Positions 27,818 through 35,196 of a stretch of DNA of 64,000 nt are shown here, in pieces; positions within the stretch are counted from its first letter, which is position 1, and every line of letters starts with the position of its first letter. This DNA comes from Pseudoalteromonas sp. XMcav2-N. Lineage in GTDB: Bacteria > Pseudomonadota > Gammaproteobacteria > Enterobacterales > Alteromonadaceae. Location: assembly GCF_024124545.1 (NCBI RefSeq), contig NZ_JAMXSF010000003.1, positions 341,614 to 405,613 on the forward strand. Direction: 5' to 3'. The notes under the pieces were generated by a model. It was not told the DNA's origin. It searched no databases and worked only from the letters and a program-made list of their open reading frames with translations. The position numbers were made by a program, and so were the translations under genes.

Positions 27818-27876
27818 TGTTAGCCATATAGCTAACATTTACTTGAAAGTGCGAAAAGGTAGCTATATGGCTAACA
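27818..27876. repeat. Perfect 17-bp inverted repeat, operator-like
   Basis: Arms TGTTAGCCATATAGCTA (27818-27834) and its exact complement (27860-27876) are separated by 25 bases. The left arm region also reads TGTTAGC-6-GCTAACA, a smaller palindrome. The form suggests paired operator sites for a dimeric regulator (antitoxin- or phage-repressor-like), but no such gene is adjacent now. Confidence 0.6.
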
Positions 27877-27925
27877 CCTGACTAAGAGTCAATCATATGT
27901 ACAAACTGTAATCTCAAGCCTAGTT

Positions 27926-27952
27926 AACGTACTTCCATGTTTGAAGTACGTT
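27926..27952 (+). terminator. Terminator-like hairpin in island
   Basis: 10-bp stem AACGTACTTC/GAAGTACGTT with a 7-base loop, followed by TT on the plus strand. It looks like the end of a gene that is no longer present. Confidence 0.5.
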
Positions 27953-28089
27953 TTCGAAGCTACATCTTTCCAAGAGTCGGTTAACCAAACTTGATTAATA
28001 ATCCTCGATTACGAAGCAATAACTATCTGTTGAGCATCAACTTAGAGATCACACATCAACTTAAAGCTCGACTAGCTAAAAAATGGACA

Positions 28090-28123
28090 GAACCAAGTTA
28101 GAGCAGTAACTCTGACTTGGTTC
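28090..28123. other. Long hairpin in island
   Basis: 14-bp inverted repeat with one mismatched or wobble position (arm GAACCAAGTTAGAG, 6-base loop). A T-run lies beyond it on the minus strand after a few bases. Possible terminator or RNA element; no gene is attached. Confidence 0.4.
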
Positions 28124-28297
28124 GTTTGGATAAAGAAACATGAAATGATGTTGATTGAACGTTCTTCCTAACTATTAGCTTACGTACACTGTTATACGGT
28201 TTTAAGCTACTCGTTTGACGAATGTTCGGGTAACTTATGATATGGAAAATGTTTTATTAATAGCATGTGAATGAACTTTTGCACTAAGAAGAAAAGG

Positions 28298-28321
28298 GGC
28301 ACTTCTGAGTTTCGAAGTGCC
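28298..28321 (+). other. Hairpin with GGGGCACTTCTGAGT, left of cargo
   Basis: 8-bp stem GGCACTTC/GAAGTGCC. The same GGGGCAyTTCTGAGT sequence and hairpin form recur at 33909-33934, so the pair brackets the two cargo gene groups. It may be a repeated terminator or a cassette-boundary repeat. Confidence 0.45.
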
Positions 28322-28482
28322 ACCTGTGAACTGTGATCACCTGTGAACGTTCTGGACAAAAGCTTGTCAGTGACTTTGCTAAATTAGCATTTGACGGATA
28401 ATCTGATGTATTGCAACACCTCGTACCGCTTGGCCAAATCAACTAATCCACAACAAACCAGTTTTCCCATACTTAATTGAAG

Positions 28483-28538
28483 ATGTATACATGCTTCTGG
28501 GATATGTATACGTCCTCAAAAACCATCCTCGATATACT
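28483..28538 (+). promoter_or_regulatory. Promoter with two AraC-style half-sites
   Basis: Two copies of ATGTATAC start at 28483 and 28504, 21 bp apart, so they lie on the same helix face. A TATACT -10 box is at 28533-28538. The 17-bp-spaced -35 position (about 28510-28515) has no TTGACA match and overlaps the second half-site. This is the layout of promoters activated by AraC-family proteins. The AraC gene at 30869 in the same operon is the natural candidate regulator. Confidence 0.55.
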
Positions 28539-28577
28539 TGTTCTCGTTCTAGCATTCCTTGATATGGAGAGATGATC

Positions 28578-29450
28578 ATGATTACAAAATACCTTACAGA
28601 TATGATGACGAAAGGCGGTCGATCACCAGTATTCGAAACGCCTGCGCAGTATGGTTTGAACTATAAAGATGTGACCTTTCAGGCGGAAGATGGTGTGACA
28701 TTGTCTGGCTGGTTGATCGAAGGTTCATCAGACAAGGTCATCATACAGTCACATTTTGGGGTTCAATGTAGCCGTGCTGGTTTCACTCCTGAAGGTAAAG
28801 GGCTCATCAAACTCTATAAGCAGAATATTTCATTTTTGCGCCAAGCAAAGCACCTCGTAGAACAAGGTTACAGCGTTCTAATGTACGATCTGCGGAATCA
28901 TGGCAACAGCGGTCAAGGAACCAATCCATACATTGCATGGGGATCTGAGGAAGCGAAAGACGTTCTCGCTGCGGTGAATTTTATCTCCACTCACCCTCAG
29001 TACAAAGAGAGTCAGATTGGGCTACTTAGCATCTGCATGGGCACCAGTTCGACTTCCTTTGCTTATGGGTTAGACAATGGCTTACAAAACTACCCAAACA
29101 TCAAAGCGCTCATTTCCGTTCAGCCGCTTCGTTATGTTGATTACATGAGCGCGATGGGCGTTCCCAACTTCTTAGCTAAGCGCGTGAATCAATACAACAT
29201 CAAGCGTGGTGGTGCTGACCTTTCTGGGTCTTTTTTCGAACACGTTTCGAAGATCAAGGTGCCAACCCTAGTTATCCAAAACAAGAATGATCCTTGGACC
29301 AAACTTGAGCAAGTGGACGAATACTACCAACTGCTTGGGGGCAAAAAAGAGTTGTTGATGTTGGATTTAGCAAAAAATAGAGCGGCTGCTTATGACTGGT
29401 TAGGGGAGTCACCAGAGTCACTAAGCGCATTCTTCAACAAATACATGTAA
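28578..29450 (+). CDS. Alpha/beta hydrolase with cysteine at the nucleophile position
   Basis: A 290-residue alpha/beta-hydrolase-fold protein. The lid-strand region has YDLRNHGNSG, typical of the family. The nucleophile elbow reads LLSICMGTS, placing Cys153 where most members have Ser, as in dienelactone hydrolases. An acid candidate lies in QNKNDPWTK. I see no clear catalytic His near the C-terminus (LDLAKNRAAAYDWLGE), so activity is uncertain. I start at 28578 because GGAG is 8 bases upstream; the ATG at 28572 is too close to it. First gene of the island operon with SDR, SRPBCC and AraC genes. Substrate unknown. Confidence 0.82.
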   Translation: MITKYLTDMMTKGGRSPVFETPAQYGLNYKDVTFQAEDGVTLSGWLIEGSSDKVIIQSHFGVQCSRAGFTPEGKGLIKLYKQNISFLRQAKHLVEQGYSVLMYDLRNHGNSGQGTNPYIAWGSEEAKDVLAAVNFISTHPQYKESQIGLLSICMGTSSTSFAYGLDNGLQNYPNIKALISVQPLRYVDYMSAMGVPNFLAKRVNQYNIKRGGADLSGSFFEHVSKIKVPTLVIQNKNDPWTKLEQVDEYYQLLGGKKELLMLDLAKNRAAAYDWLGESPESLSAFFNKYM

Positions 29451-29498
29451 GCCTCAGCAACTGAACCTAATTTTTATAGACTCAAAGTGGAAAGAGAT

Positions 29499-30326
29499 AT
29501 GAATAATTCGAAAGTGATTTTCATTACCGGTGCATCCTCTGGTATGGGCAAAGACACCGCGATGGACCTAATTAAGCAAGGCTACATTGTTTATTGCGCG
29601 GCTCGTCGCGTTGAAGAGATGGATGACCTCAAGCAAGCAGGTGGTCACGTTCTTCAACTGGATATATCAAACGAACAAGACATCACACGCTGTGTAAATC
29701 AGGTCATTGAAGAACAAGGTCGCATTGACGTGTTATGGAACAATGCCGGCTACGGTTTATATGGCTCAGTCGAAGAGACGAGCCTAGATGATGCAAGGTA
29801 TCAGTTCGAGGTGAATGTTTTTGGGCTTGCTCGTCTAACTCAATTGATGACTCCTTATATGCGAGAGGCGAAATCAGGCACCATCATCAATACCTCTTCG
29901 ATTGGTGGGAAAATCTATGCGCCTATGGGGGCTTGGTATCACGCAAGTAAACACGCCATTGAGGGCTTTAGTGACTGTTTAAGACTAGAATTAGAACCTA
30001 AAGGTATTAATGTTGTGGTCTTGGAACCAGGAGCAATTAAGACTGAGTTCCCTGAGGTAATGTCAAAACAGGTATTAGGAAATTCTGGTAACGGCCCATA
30101 CCAAGATTTAGCAAAGCGAGTGGCTAACTTAAGCCTGAAAGAATCAGGTAAAGATGGAGCTGGCTCCCCGACTTCGGTGATTTCAAAGGTGATTCAAGAG
30201 ATCATCAACAACCCGAAACCTAAAACACGTTACGCAGCGGGCAAGTTCTCCACCACAACCTTGTTGATGAGACGCTTCCTTAGCGATAGAGCGTTTGATC
30301 GAATCATCGATTTTATGGTTCGCTAA
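29499..30326 (+). CDS. Short-chain dehydrogenase/reductase
   Basis: A 275-residue classical SDR. The NAD(P)-binding motif is ITGASSGMGKDTA (TGxxxGxG) and NNAGYG is present. The catalytic Ser is in TSSIGG and the YxxxK in WYHASKHAIEG. PGAIKTEF follows. The start is set at the ATG of 29499 because GGAAAGAG lies just upstream; a GTG 12 bases earlier is in frame. The C-terminal extension (about 60 residues after the active site) suits a single-domain oxidoreductase acting on an alcohol or ketone. It lies 48 bases after the hydrolase and 35 before the SRPBCC gene. Confidence 0.88.
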   Translation: MNNSKVIFITGASSGMGKDTAMDLIKQGYIVYCAARRVEEMDDLKQAGGHVLQLDISNEQDITRCVNQVIEEQGRIDVLWNNAGYGLYGSVEETSLDDARYQFEVNVFGLARLTQLMTPYMREAKSGTIINTSSIGGKIYAPMGAWYHASKHAIEGFSDCLRLELEPKGINVVVLEPGAIKTEFPEVMSKQVLGNSGNGPYQDLAKRVANLSLKESGKDGAGSPTSVISKVIQEIINNPKPKTRYAAGKFSTTTLLMRRFLSDRAFDRIIDFMVR

Positions 30327-30361
30327 CTTTAACTTTTTACCACTCACGATTGGAGGCTGCC

Positions 30362-30853
30362 ATGCCTATCTTTAGTTCTCAAGCGTTACTTGCTGCTAGT
30401 ATGTCAGTCAGTGCGTTGCTTGGTTCAAAATCGGTTCATACCGAAGTCATCATCCCTAGTACACCGGAAAAGGTATGGCAAGTACTCACAGATATTGAGC
30501 GCTATAGCGAGTGGAATCCTGCGATTACCCTAGTGGAAGGTGAGCTTAAAGAAGGTAATAAAGTAACCTATCGCTTTCAAGAAACCGATACCAAAGCCGC
30601 GAATATCTCTTCAGAAGTCATTGAGATTTCCCCTCATCGCCATCTTAACCACAAAGGTGGGATTTGGGGTATCATCACTTTTGACCAGCACTACTATCTA
30701 GAGCCGCACGAGCTTGGGACTAAGTTTATTATTCACGAGGATTATACTGGGGTGTACGTGAATTTTTGGGATGAGTCACACACCCAGAAGCAGTATCAAA
30801 ATATGGCGGATGTGCTACAGAGTCGCGTGTTAGATTTATACCCTAATGAGTAA
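30362..30853 (+). CDS. SRPBCC (START-like) ligand-binding protein
   Basis: A 163-residue protein with the SRPBCC/polyketide-cyclase-like fold: VHTEVIIPSTPEKVWQVLTDIERYSEWNPA is the usual entry strand-helix block, followed by VTYRF and a C-terminal helix. The fold makes a deep hydrophobic pocket. The hydrophobic N-terminus (SQALLAASMSVSALLGSKS) may be a short membrane anchor or weak signal. Start at 30362 follows GGAGG at 5 bases. As part of a hydrolase-SDR-AraC operon it may bind or cyclise the small molecule that the enzymes act on. This is inference. Confidence 0.82.
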   Translation: MPIFSSQALLAASMSVSALLGSKSVHTEVIIPSTPEKVWQVLTDIERYSEWNPAITLVEGELKEGNKVTYRFQETDTKAANISSEVIEISPHRHLNHKGGIWGIITFDQHYYLEPHELGTKFIIHEDYTGVYVNFWDESHTQKQYQNMADVLQSRVLDLYPNE

Positions 30854-30868
30854 AGTTGCAGGTCATTT

Positions 30869-31780
30869 ATGTCAAACATCATCAATATAAATACTATCGC
30901 CCAAATCCACAAAGCACTTGGTCTAGCAGCACCTATGCATCCACTTATCTCCTTAATTCAAATTGATGAGCGGATCACTAAGTATGACTATGGTGACGCA
31001 ACTTACGTTTACGACTTCTATCAAATAGCGTTTAAGTCTGGGATTACTGGTGACATCACCTACGGTCGAAATCATTATGATTATGACCAAGGCAGTATGG
31101 TATTTACCAAACCAGGGCAAGCTCAGCACTATAGCAACACTGGTGAAACTGATAACGAGCAAGGTTGGGTATTGCTGTTTCACCCAGACTTAATACGCCG
31201 CTCAGGGCTGGCAAGTCAGATGGAGAGCTACTCGTTTTTTTCTTACGATACCAATGAAGCATTGCACCTATCAGAGCGAGAAAAGGCTATCTTGAGTGAC
31301 CTAGTCAATCAGATTGAAGAAGAGTATAGCCAGAACATAGATAAACATACGCAACGTTTGATCGTTTCCAATATTGAACTGATTCTAAATTACTGCACTC
31401 GTTACTATGAGCGTCAATTCCTTGTGCGCCAAAATCATAACCTCGATTTGATGGAGCGGGTCGACAGTATATTAAAGCAGTATTTTGAGTCAGAAAAAGC
31501 TCTTGAACATGGCTTACCAACGGTGAAATACCTTAGTGAAGCGATGTGTATGTCTAGTAGTTACCTTAGCGATATGATGAAAAATGCAACGGGTCGCAAC
31601 GCTCAGCAATATATTCAAGATCAACTGATCGATAGGATAAAGAACGCTCTGCTGAGCACTAATGAGCAAGTGAGTCAGATTGCTTATGGGTTAGGCTTCG
31701 AATACCCGCAGCATCTATCGAAACTGTTTAAAGCGAAAACAGGATTGACCCCAATTGAGTATAGAAAGTCGATGAACTAA
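30869..31780 (+). CDS. AraC-family regulator with cupin-like sensor domain
   Basis: A 303-residue regulator. The N-terminal half is a cupin-like effector domain (GSMVFTKPGQAQHYS) and the C-terminal 100 residues form the double HTH of AraC proteins: YLSEAMCMSSSYLSDMMKNATGRNAQQYI and QIAYGLGFEYPQHLSKLFKAKTGLTPIEYR. It closes the hydrolase operon, 15 bases after the SRPBCC gene. Two 21-bp-spaced half-sites before the first gene are its probable targets, giving a self-activating, ligand-responsive operon. The ligand is unknown. Confidence 0.9.
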   Translation: MSNIININTIAQIHKALGLAAPMHPLISLIQIDERITKYDYGDATYVYDFYQIAFKSGITGDITYGRNHYDYDQGSMVFTKPGQAQHYSNTGETDNEQGWVLLFHPDLIRRSGLASQMESYSFFSYDTNEALHLSEREKAILSDLVNQIEEEYSQNIDKHTQRLIVSNIELILNYCTRYYERQFLVRQNHNLDLMERVDSILKQYFESEKALEHGLPTVKYLSEAMCMSSSYLSDMMKNATGRNAQQYIQDQLIDRIKNALLSTNEQVSQIAYGLGFEYPQHLSKLFKAKTGLTPIEYRKSMN

Positions 31781-31861
31781 ACGCTTAAGCCTACATCTAC
31801 AGAGAACGAAAATAACTTTACGCAAAATGTAGGATCTTTCATTCCCGATATAAAATGACAC

Positions 31862-31887
31862 AGAGAAGCAAAGATGCAGGCTTCTCT
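31862..31887 (+). other. Hairpin after the first island operon
   Basis: 8-bp inverted repeat AGAGAAGC/GCTTCTCT with a 10-base loop, about 80 bases past the AraC stop. There is no T-tract, so it is a weak terminator candidate. Confidence 0.35.
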
Positions 31888-31902
31888 TCAATACTGAATG
31901 AT

Positions 31903-31967
31903 TGGCACGATCTGAATGAATGCTGTCGTCATTGGATGTCTGGTGGCGCGATCTGAGAGCCTATAAT
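31903..31967 (+). promoter_or_regulatory. Promoter of SDR gene with 13-bp direct repeats
   Basis: TGGCACGATCTGA (31903) and TGGCGCGATCTGA (31944) are 12/13 identical and 41 bp apart, close to four helical turns. A perfect TATAAT -10 box follows at 31962-31967, and the proximal repeat lies between the -35 and -10 positions. This fits an operator for one of the two AraC regulators in the island. Confidence 0.5.
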
Positions 31968-32024
31968 GTATCCATCAGCTTACAACTCTAAGCAAATCAT
32001 GGCATACGAAAAGAGGCACTCAGC

Positions 32025-32807
32025 ATGACAAATACAGCATTAATTACTGGCGCATCAAGCGGTATCGGCCTGGAACTGGCAAAAATTCACGCAAGCAAAG
32101 GTAGTAACCTGATACTTGTTGCTCGTTCTGAGTCAAAACTCAATGACCTCAAATCAGAACTAGAAAATCAGTATGGTGTTCAGGTTACAGTCATTTCTTT
32201 AGATCTCTCTCAACCTAGCTCAGCTCAAGCGCTATTTGAACAAACCGAAGCGCGTTCTCTACAAGCCGATACCCTAATTAACAACGCAGGTTTTGGTGGG
32301 CATGGCAAATTCCATGAACGTTCTCTGGCCGATGAACAAGCGATGATGCAAGTGAACATGGTTACATTGACTAATCTGACGCACCTTTATCTAAAAGGCA
32401 TGGTTGAACGTAAACACGGCAAAATCCTTAATGTGTCATCAACCGCGTCATTTATGCCTGGTCCATTACAGGCGGTGTATTACGCAACAAAATCGTATGT
32501 CACCTCATTTAGCCAGGCGGTAGCAGAGGAGGTTAAAGATAGCGGTGTAACCGTGACGGCACTATGCCCTGGAGCTGTGGCGACTGGGTTTGTAAAAGCG
32601 GGAAATCTAGAGGGCGTTGATGTATTTAAACATGCAAAAACACCTAGCTCCGTTGCAGAGTGTGGCTATAACGCTATGAAAAAAGGTGAGCTAGTGGCAT
32701 TTAATGAGCCTTCGTTAAAGTTCATGCTTAACTGGATTATCCCGTTTTTACCGCGCAAGCTCGTGTTAAAAATCTCACGCCAAACAATGGAAAAGAGCAC
32801 TAAATAA
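32025..32807 (+). CDS. Short-chain dehydrogenase/reductase (DltE-like)
   Basis: A 260-residue SDR with TGASSGIGLELA, NNAGFGGHG, the catalytic Ser in VSSTAS and YYATKSYV as the YxxxK motif, then CPGAVATGF. This is the pattern of the DltE/YqjQ-like broad SDR group. The C-terminus has a hydrophobic stretch (LKFMLNWIIPFLPRKLVLKI) that may associate with membranes. It has its own promoter region with direct repeats, and an AraC gene follows after 53 bases. It is distinct in sequence from the other island SDR, so the island carries two oxidoreductases each linked to a separate AraC gene. Confidence 0.88.
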   Translation: MTNTALITGASSGIGLELAKIHASKGSNLILVARSESKLNDLKSELENQYGVQVTVISLDLSQPSSAQALFEQTEARSLQADTLINNAGFGGHGKFHERSLADEQAMMQVNMVTLTNLTHLYLKGMVERKHGKILNVSSTASFMPGPLQAVYYATKSYVTSFSQAVAEEVKDSGVTVTALCPGAVATGFVKAGNLEGVDVFKHAKTPSSVAECGYNAMKKGELVAFNEPSLKFMLNWIIPFLPRKLVLKISRQTMEKSTK

Positions 32808-32860
32808 AGTAGCGGGTTAATTTGTTATAGTCGGTATCTGTAGTATCAATAGGTAAAAGT

Positions 32861-33859
32861 GTGGCGATGAAAAGAGCGAGTAAATTTGTTATCCCTCCAA
32901 ACTGGAAGGTGCTATTTAATGACTTGGGGATTGAGCTTAAACACATATTGGGCTTTGCTGAGCTACCGCCAAGTTTGTTTGAGCAAAATAAGGTGCAATT
33001 AACCCCGTCTCAGTACTTCCAACTATGGCATGGTATAGAAGCTGCTGCTCAGGTGAGAGGCATTGATATCGCGCTTAAATTTGCACAAGTTATGAGCTTT
33101 GAGTCATTTGATGCTCCAATATTCGCCGCAATATGCAGCGCGAACCTTAATGCAGCAGTCAAACGGCTTCAGGAATATAAACCTCTAATCGGGCCAATGT
33201 TGCTCACTATCGAACAAACTGAGCAACATACTCGTATTGATATTGGTTGTTACGGCTATGAAGGCAAACTGCCGAGCATGCTTAACCTTATGGAGCTAGT
33301 ATTTTTCACTCAATTGACAAGGCTTGCTACTCGGTCAAACGTACAACCCGTTGAAGTTATACTGCCAGAACTGCCAAATAACCTGCATGCCTATCAAGCT
33401 TACTTTGGTTGTTCCATTCGCCAAGGTTCCAAAACAAGCATTACGTTTCGTGCTGAAGACGCTCGAATGCCATTCCTGACGGATAATCAGGTGATGCTGT
33501 CTGTTTTTGATGGTGAGTTAAAACAGAGGTTAGAGGCTGTGACCCATCGTGGTACAACTTCTGATTCGGTTTCTAAAATTCTGTTAGATTTGCTTCCTCA
33601 AGGTGAAAGCTCTATTGAATCTGTTGCGTCTCATATGGCCGTCAGTAAGCGTACCTTACAAAGAAAGCTCACTAGTGAAGGGGTTAGTTATCAAGCCCTC
33701 CTACAGCAAGTACGTCTGCAACTAGCCGAACATTACTTGAATGAAACCGAGCTGCCACTGATTGAGGTATCTTTCTTGTTAGGCTATCAAGAGTCAAACT
33801 CGTTTATTCGGGCGTACAGTGCATGGACTGGAATTTCACCAGGACAAGTTCGTACCTAG
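32861..33859 (+). CDS. AraC-family regulator with PF12625-type N-terminal domain
   Basis: A 332-residue regulator of the OruR/ArgR-like group. The N-terminal domain (about 1-200, with PSQYFQLWHGIEAAAQ) is the arabinose-binding-like PF12625 type. The C-terminal AraC domain has VASHMAVSKRTLQRKLTSEGVSYQALL and EVSFLLGYQESNSFIRAYSAWTGISPGQVR. Its start is a GTG at 32861 or an ATG six bases later; AGG at 32851 suits the first. It pairs with the preceding SDR gene. Confidence 0.9.
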   Translation: MAMKRASKFVIPPNWKVLFNDLGIELKHILGFAELPPSLFEQNKVQLTPSQYFQLWHGIEAAAQVRGIDIALKFAQVMSFESFDAPIFAAICSANLNAAVKRLQEYKPLIGPMLLTIEQTEQHTRIDIGCYGYEGKLPSMLNLMELVFFTQLTRLATRSNVQPVEVILPELPNNLHAYQAYFGCSIRQGSKTSITFRAEDARMPFLTDNQVMLSVFDGELKQRLEAVTHRGTTSDSVSKILLDLLPQGESSIESVASHMAVSKRTLQRKLTSEGVSYQALLQQVRLQLAEHYLNETELPLIEVSFLLGYQESNSFIRAYSAWTGISPGQVRT

Positions 33860-33908
33860 AATGTGATTAGATTATGTAATTGTTGTTTACATACCTATAA
33901 TAAACTTT

Positions 33909-33934
33909 GGGGCATTTCTGAGTCAGAAGTGCCC
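33909..33934 (+). terminator. Hairpin after second AraC gene
   Basis: Stem GGGGCATTTCT/AGAAGTGCCC with one G-T pair, about 50 bases past the stop. It shares the GGGGCAyTTCTGAGT sequence with the hairpin at 28298. There is no strong T-tract. Confidence 0.45.
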
Positions 33935-34036
33935 TATGTATGAATGTACTGTACTAAAACTCGTTAGAGGGGAGGTATGCGGAAATTTTTGAGGAAAAGA
34001 ACTCGGTAACAAACGCAGCCCACCGATAGAACCTCT

Positions 34037-34465
34037 CTAACCAGGCTCGCCATTCTTGTCGTGAAGGTAACTGGTTAACATGCAATTGCTTTTAAGCAAC
34101 CCTCCATTCTCATGTTTGAGTTGGATTACCTTGTCATTTAGTTTTGCTGCTCTCTGATTAGCTGAGGACAGTTGCCTCTCTAGCTCTTCAATGATCTGCA
34201 TGGCATCTTTTACCTCCGCTTCAGCATTTTGCTCACGCTCTTCAGCCAGTTTGATGGCGTGACGAACTCGATACTCTGCGGATTGAACAGCAGTCGCGTG
34301 CATTTCCTTTGCCATACTTTCCAGATCAGTAAGTAGCTTTTTGCTCATCGTGTTCAAAATTTCTGCTAGCTCGCTGGGTAATTCAATATCATGATTACTC
34401 GGACTGCTCCTGGTCATTTCCAGGTATGCGTGTGCTATGAACGACAGGGTGCAATTTGGCAACAA
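34037..34465 (-). CDS. Coiled-coil protein fragment, KfrA-like
   Basis: An open frame of 142 codons encoding a long charged helix (residues 30-130: LPSELAEILNTMSKKLLTDLE through AKLNDKVIQLKHENGGL), resembling the coiled-coil part of KfrA-type DNA-binding proteins. The only available start is a TTG, and its first 70 bases overlap the integrase remnant in another frame. An internal ATG at 34417 is possible but lacks a ribosome-binding site. It is more likely a broken or frameshifted gene than an intact one. Confidence 0.45.
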   Translation of the reverse strand: MLPNCTLSFIAHAYLEMTRSSPSNHDIELPSELAEILNTMSKKLLTDLESMAKEMHATAVQSAEYRVRHAIKLAEEREQNAEAEVKDAMQIIEELERQLSSANQRAAKLNDKVIQLKHENGGLLKSNCMLTSYLHDKNGEPG

Positions 34466-34610
34466 TCAGCGCATTACGATACATGGCTATGTGACGCTCT
34501 TTGGTTAATAGCGAGGCTTTGATGTCAAAAGGAAACCCTCTGATTTTTAGGGCTTTCGGTAAACAATGGCGAGTATAGTAAGTGCCGGATGGCGATTTGA
34601 ATAAGTACAT
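34395..34610 (-). pseudogene. Truncated integrase N-terminus beside tRNA-Ser
   Basis: A 71-codon frame beginning MYLFKSPSGTYYTRHCLPKA, with RGFPFDIKASLLTKERHIAMYRNALIVAK. I recognise this as the N-terminal arm-binding part of the tyrosine integrases common in Vibrio and Shewanella islands. It stops after about 70 residues with no catalytic R-H-R-Y domain. It starts 85 bases from the tRNA-Ser 3' end, the usual place for the integrase of an island inserted there. The protein is non-functional as a recombinase. Confidence 0.65.
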
Positions 34611-34654
34611 TGTCTCAGTCTATCCTATTTTGATTGAGCAAGTGCACCTAGATA

Positions 34655-34687
34655 CAAAAAAGCCGTTGATAATCAACGGCTTTTTGT
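34655..34687 (-). terminator. Terminator after tRNA-Ser, supplied by the island
   Basis: Perfect GCCGTTGAT/ATCAACGGC hairpin flanked by A- and T-runs (six Ts on the minus strand), 9 bases past the tRNA 3' end and just inside the island boundary. It replaces the original terminator now stranded at 27248. Confidence 0.85.
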
Positions 34688-34695
34688 TTTGAATG

Positions 34696-34786
34696 TGGCG
34701 GAGAGATAGGGATTTGAACCCTAGATACGCTATTAACGTATGCCGGTTTTCAAGACCGGTGCTTTCAACCACTCAGCCATCTCTCC
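34696..34786 (-). tRNA. tRNA-Ser(UGA), copy nearest the island
   Basis: 91 bases with encoded CCA. The 5' end is GGAGAGATGGC, the anticodon arm CCGGT-CTTGAAA-ACCGG gives anticodon UGA, a long variable arm suits class II tRNA-Ser, and the acceptor stem GGAGAGA/TCTCTCC is complete. Its last 26 bases form the right attachment repeat of the island, so the gene was rebuilt after integration. Confidence 0.95.
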
Positions 34787-34844
34787 AAAACAGATTGTAT
34801 AAACCCGCCAGTGAACCTCACTTGGCAGATTTTCGTAAAATTAG

Positions 34845-34935
34845 TGGCGGAGAGATAGGGATTTGAACCCTAGATACGCTATTAACGTATGCCGGTTTTC
34901 AAGACCGGTGCTTTCAACCGCTCAGCCATCTCTCC
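34845..34935 (-). tRNA. tRNA-Ser(UGA), second copy
   Basis: Same length and sequence as the first copy apart from one D-loop base; anticodon UGA and CCA encoded. It lies 58 bases upstream of the first copy on the minus strand, so both are probably processed from one transcript. Confidence 0.95.
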
Positions 34936-35196
34936 GCAGCGGGGCGAATATTAGTGAATCCTGACGCCCTTGTGAAGCTTTTTTTTCGCTTTTTTGTTTA
35001 ATTGGTTAAATTTCATTTTATTTGTACAAACATCGGACATATTGAGAGGTTTTATGGTCACTAATCGGGAGTTTGAGAACTTTTAGCACAGTTTTAGGGT
35101 CTACTGATCCAGAAAGGTTTGCCGAGCGATTTAACTCTTGGTAATCTTGGCCTAGAATAATTTTCGGAACATTGTGTTTCTAATAAGGAGCTGATA

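Larger units (their letters stand above)
27307..28571. other. Gene-poor left part of the island
   Basis: About 1.26 kb with no reading frame I can support. It holds a 17-bp inverted repeat (27818-27876), hairpins at 27926-27952, 28090-28123 and 28298-28321, an 11-base direct repeat (CACCTGTGAAC at 28321 and 28339), and the promoter region of the hydrolase operon. It may be the remains of genes lost during island decay. Confidence 0.6.
27281..34721. mobile_element. Degenerate genomic island in tRNA-Ser(UGA), about 7.4 kb
   Basis: The region is bounded by perfect 26-bp direct repeats (27281-27306 and 34696-34721) that equal the 3' end of tRNA-Ser including CCA. The right copy is inside an intact tRNA gene. 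The N-terminal fragment of a tyrosine-integrase-like gene starts 85 bases from the tRNA (34610, minus strand), as usual for integrative elements. Cargo is two gene groups on the plus strand (28578-31780 and 32025-33859). No complete integrase, excisionase or conjugation gene is visible, so the element is probably no longer mobile by itself. About 1.25 kb at the left end carries hairpins and repeats but no convincing gene. Confidence 0.8.

Noticed and set aside
27281..34721. Integron cassette array with attC sites
   Set aside because: The hairpins lack attC core sites (GTTRRRY pairs) and no intI gene is present; tRNA repeats explain the boundaries better.
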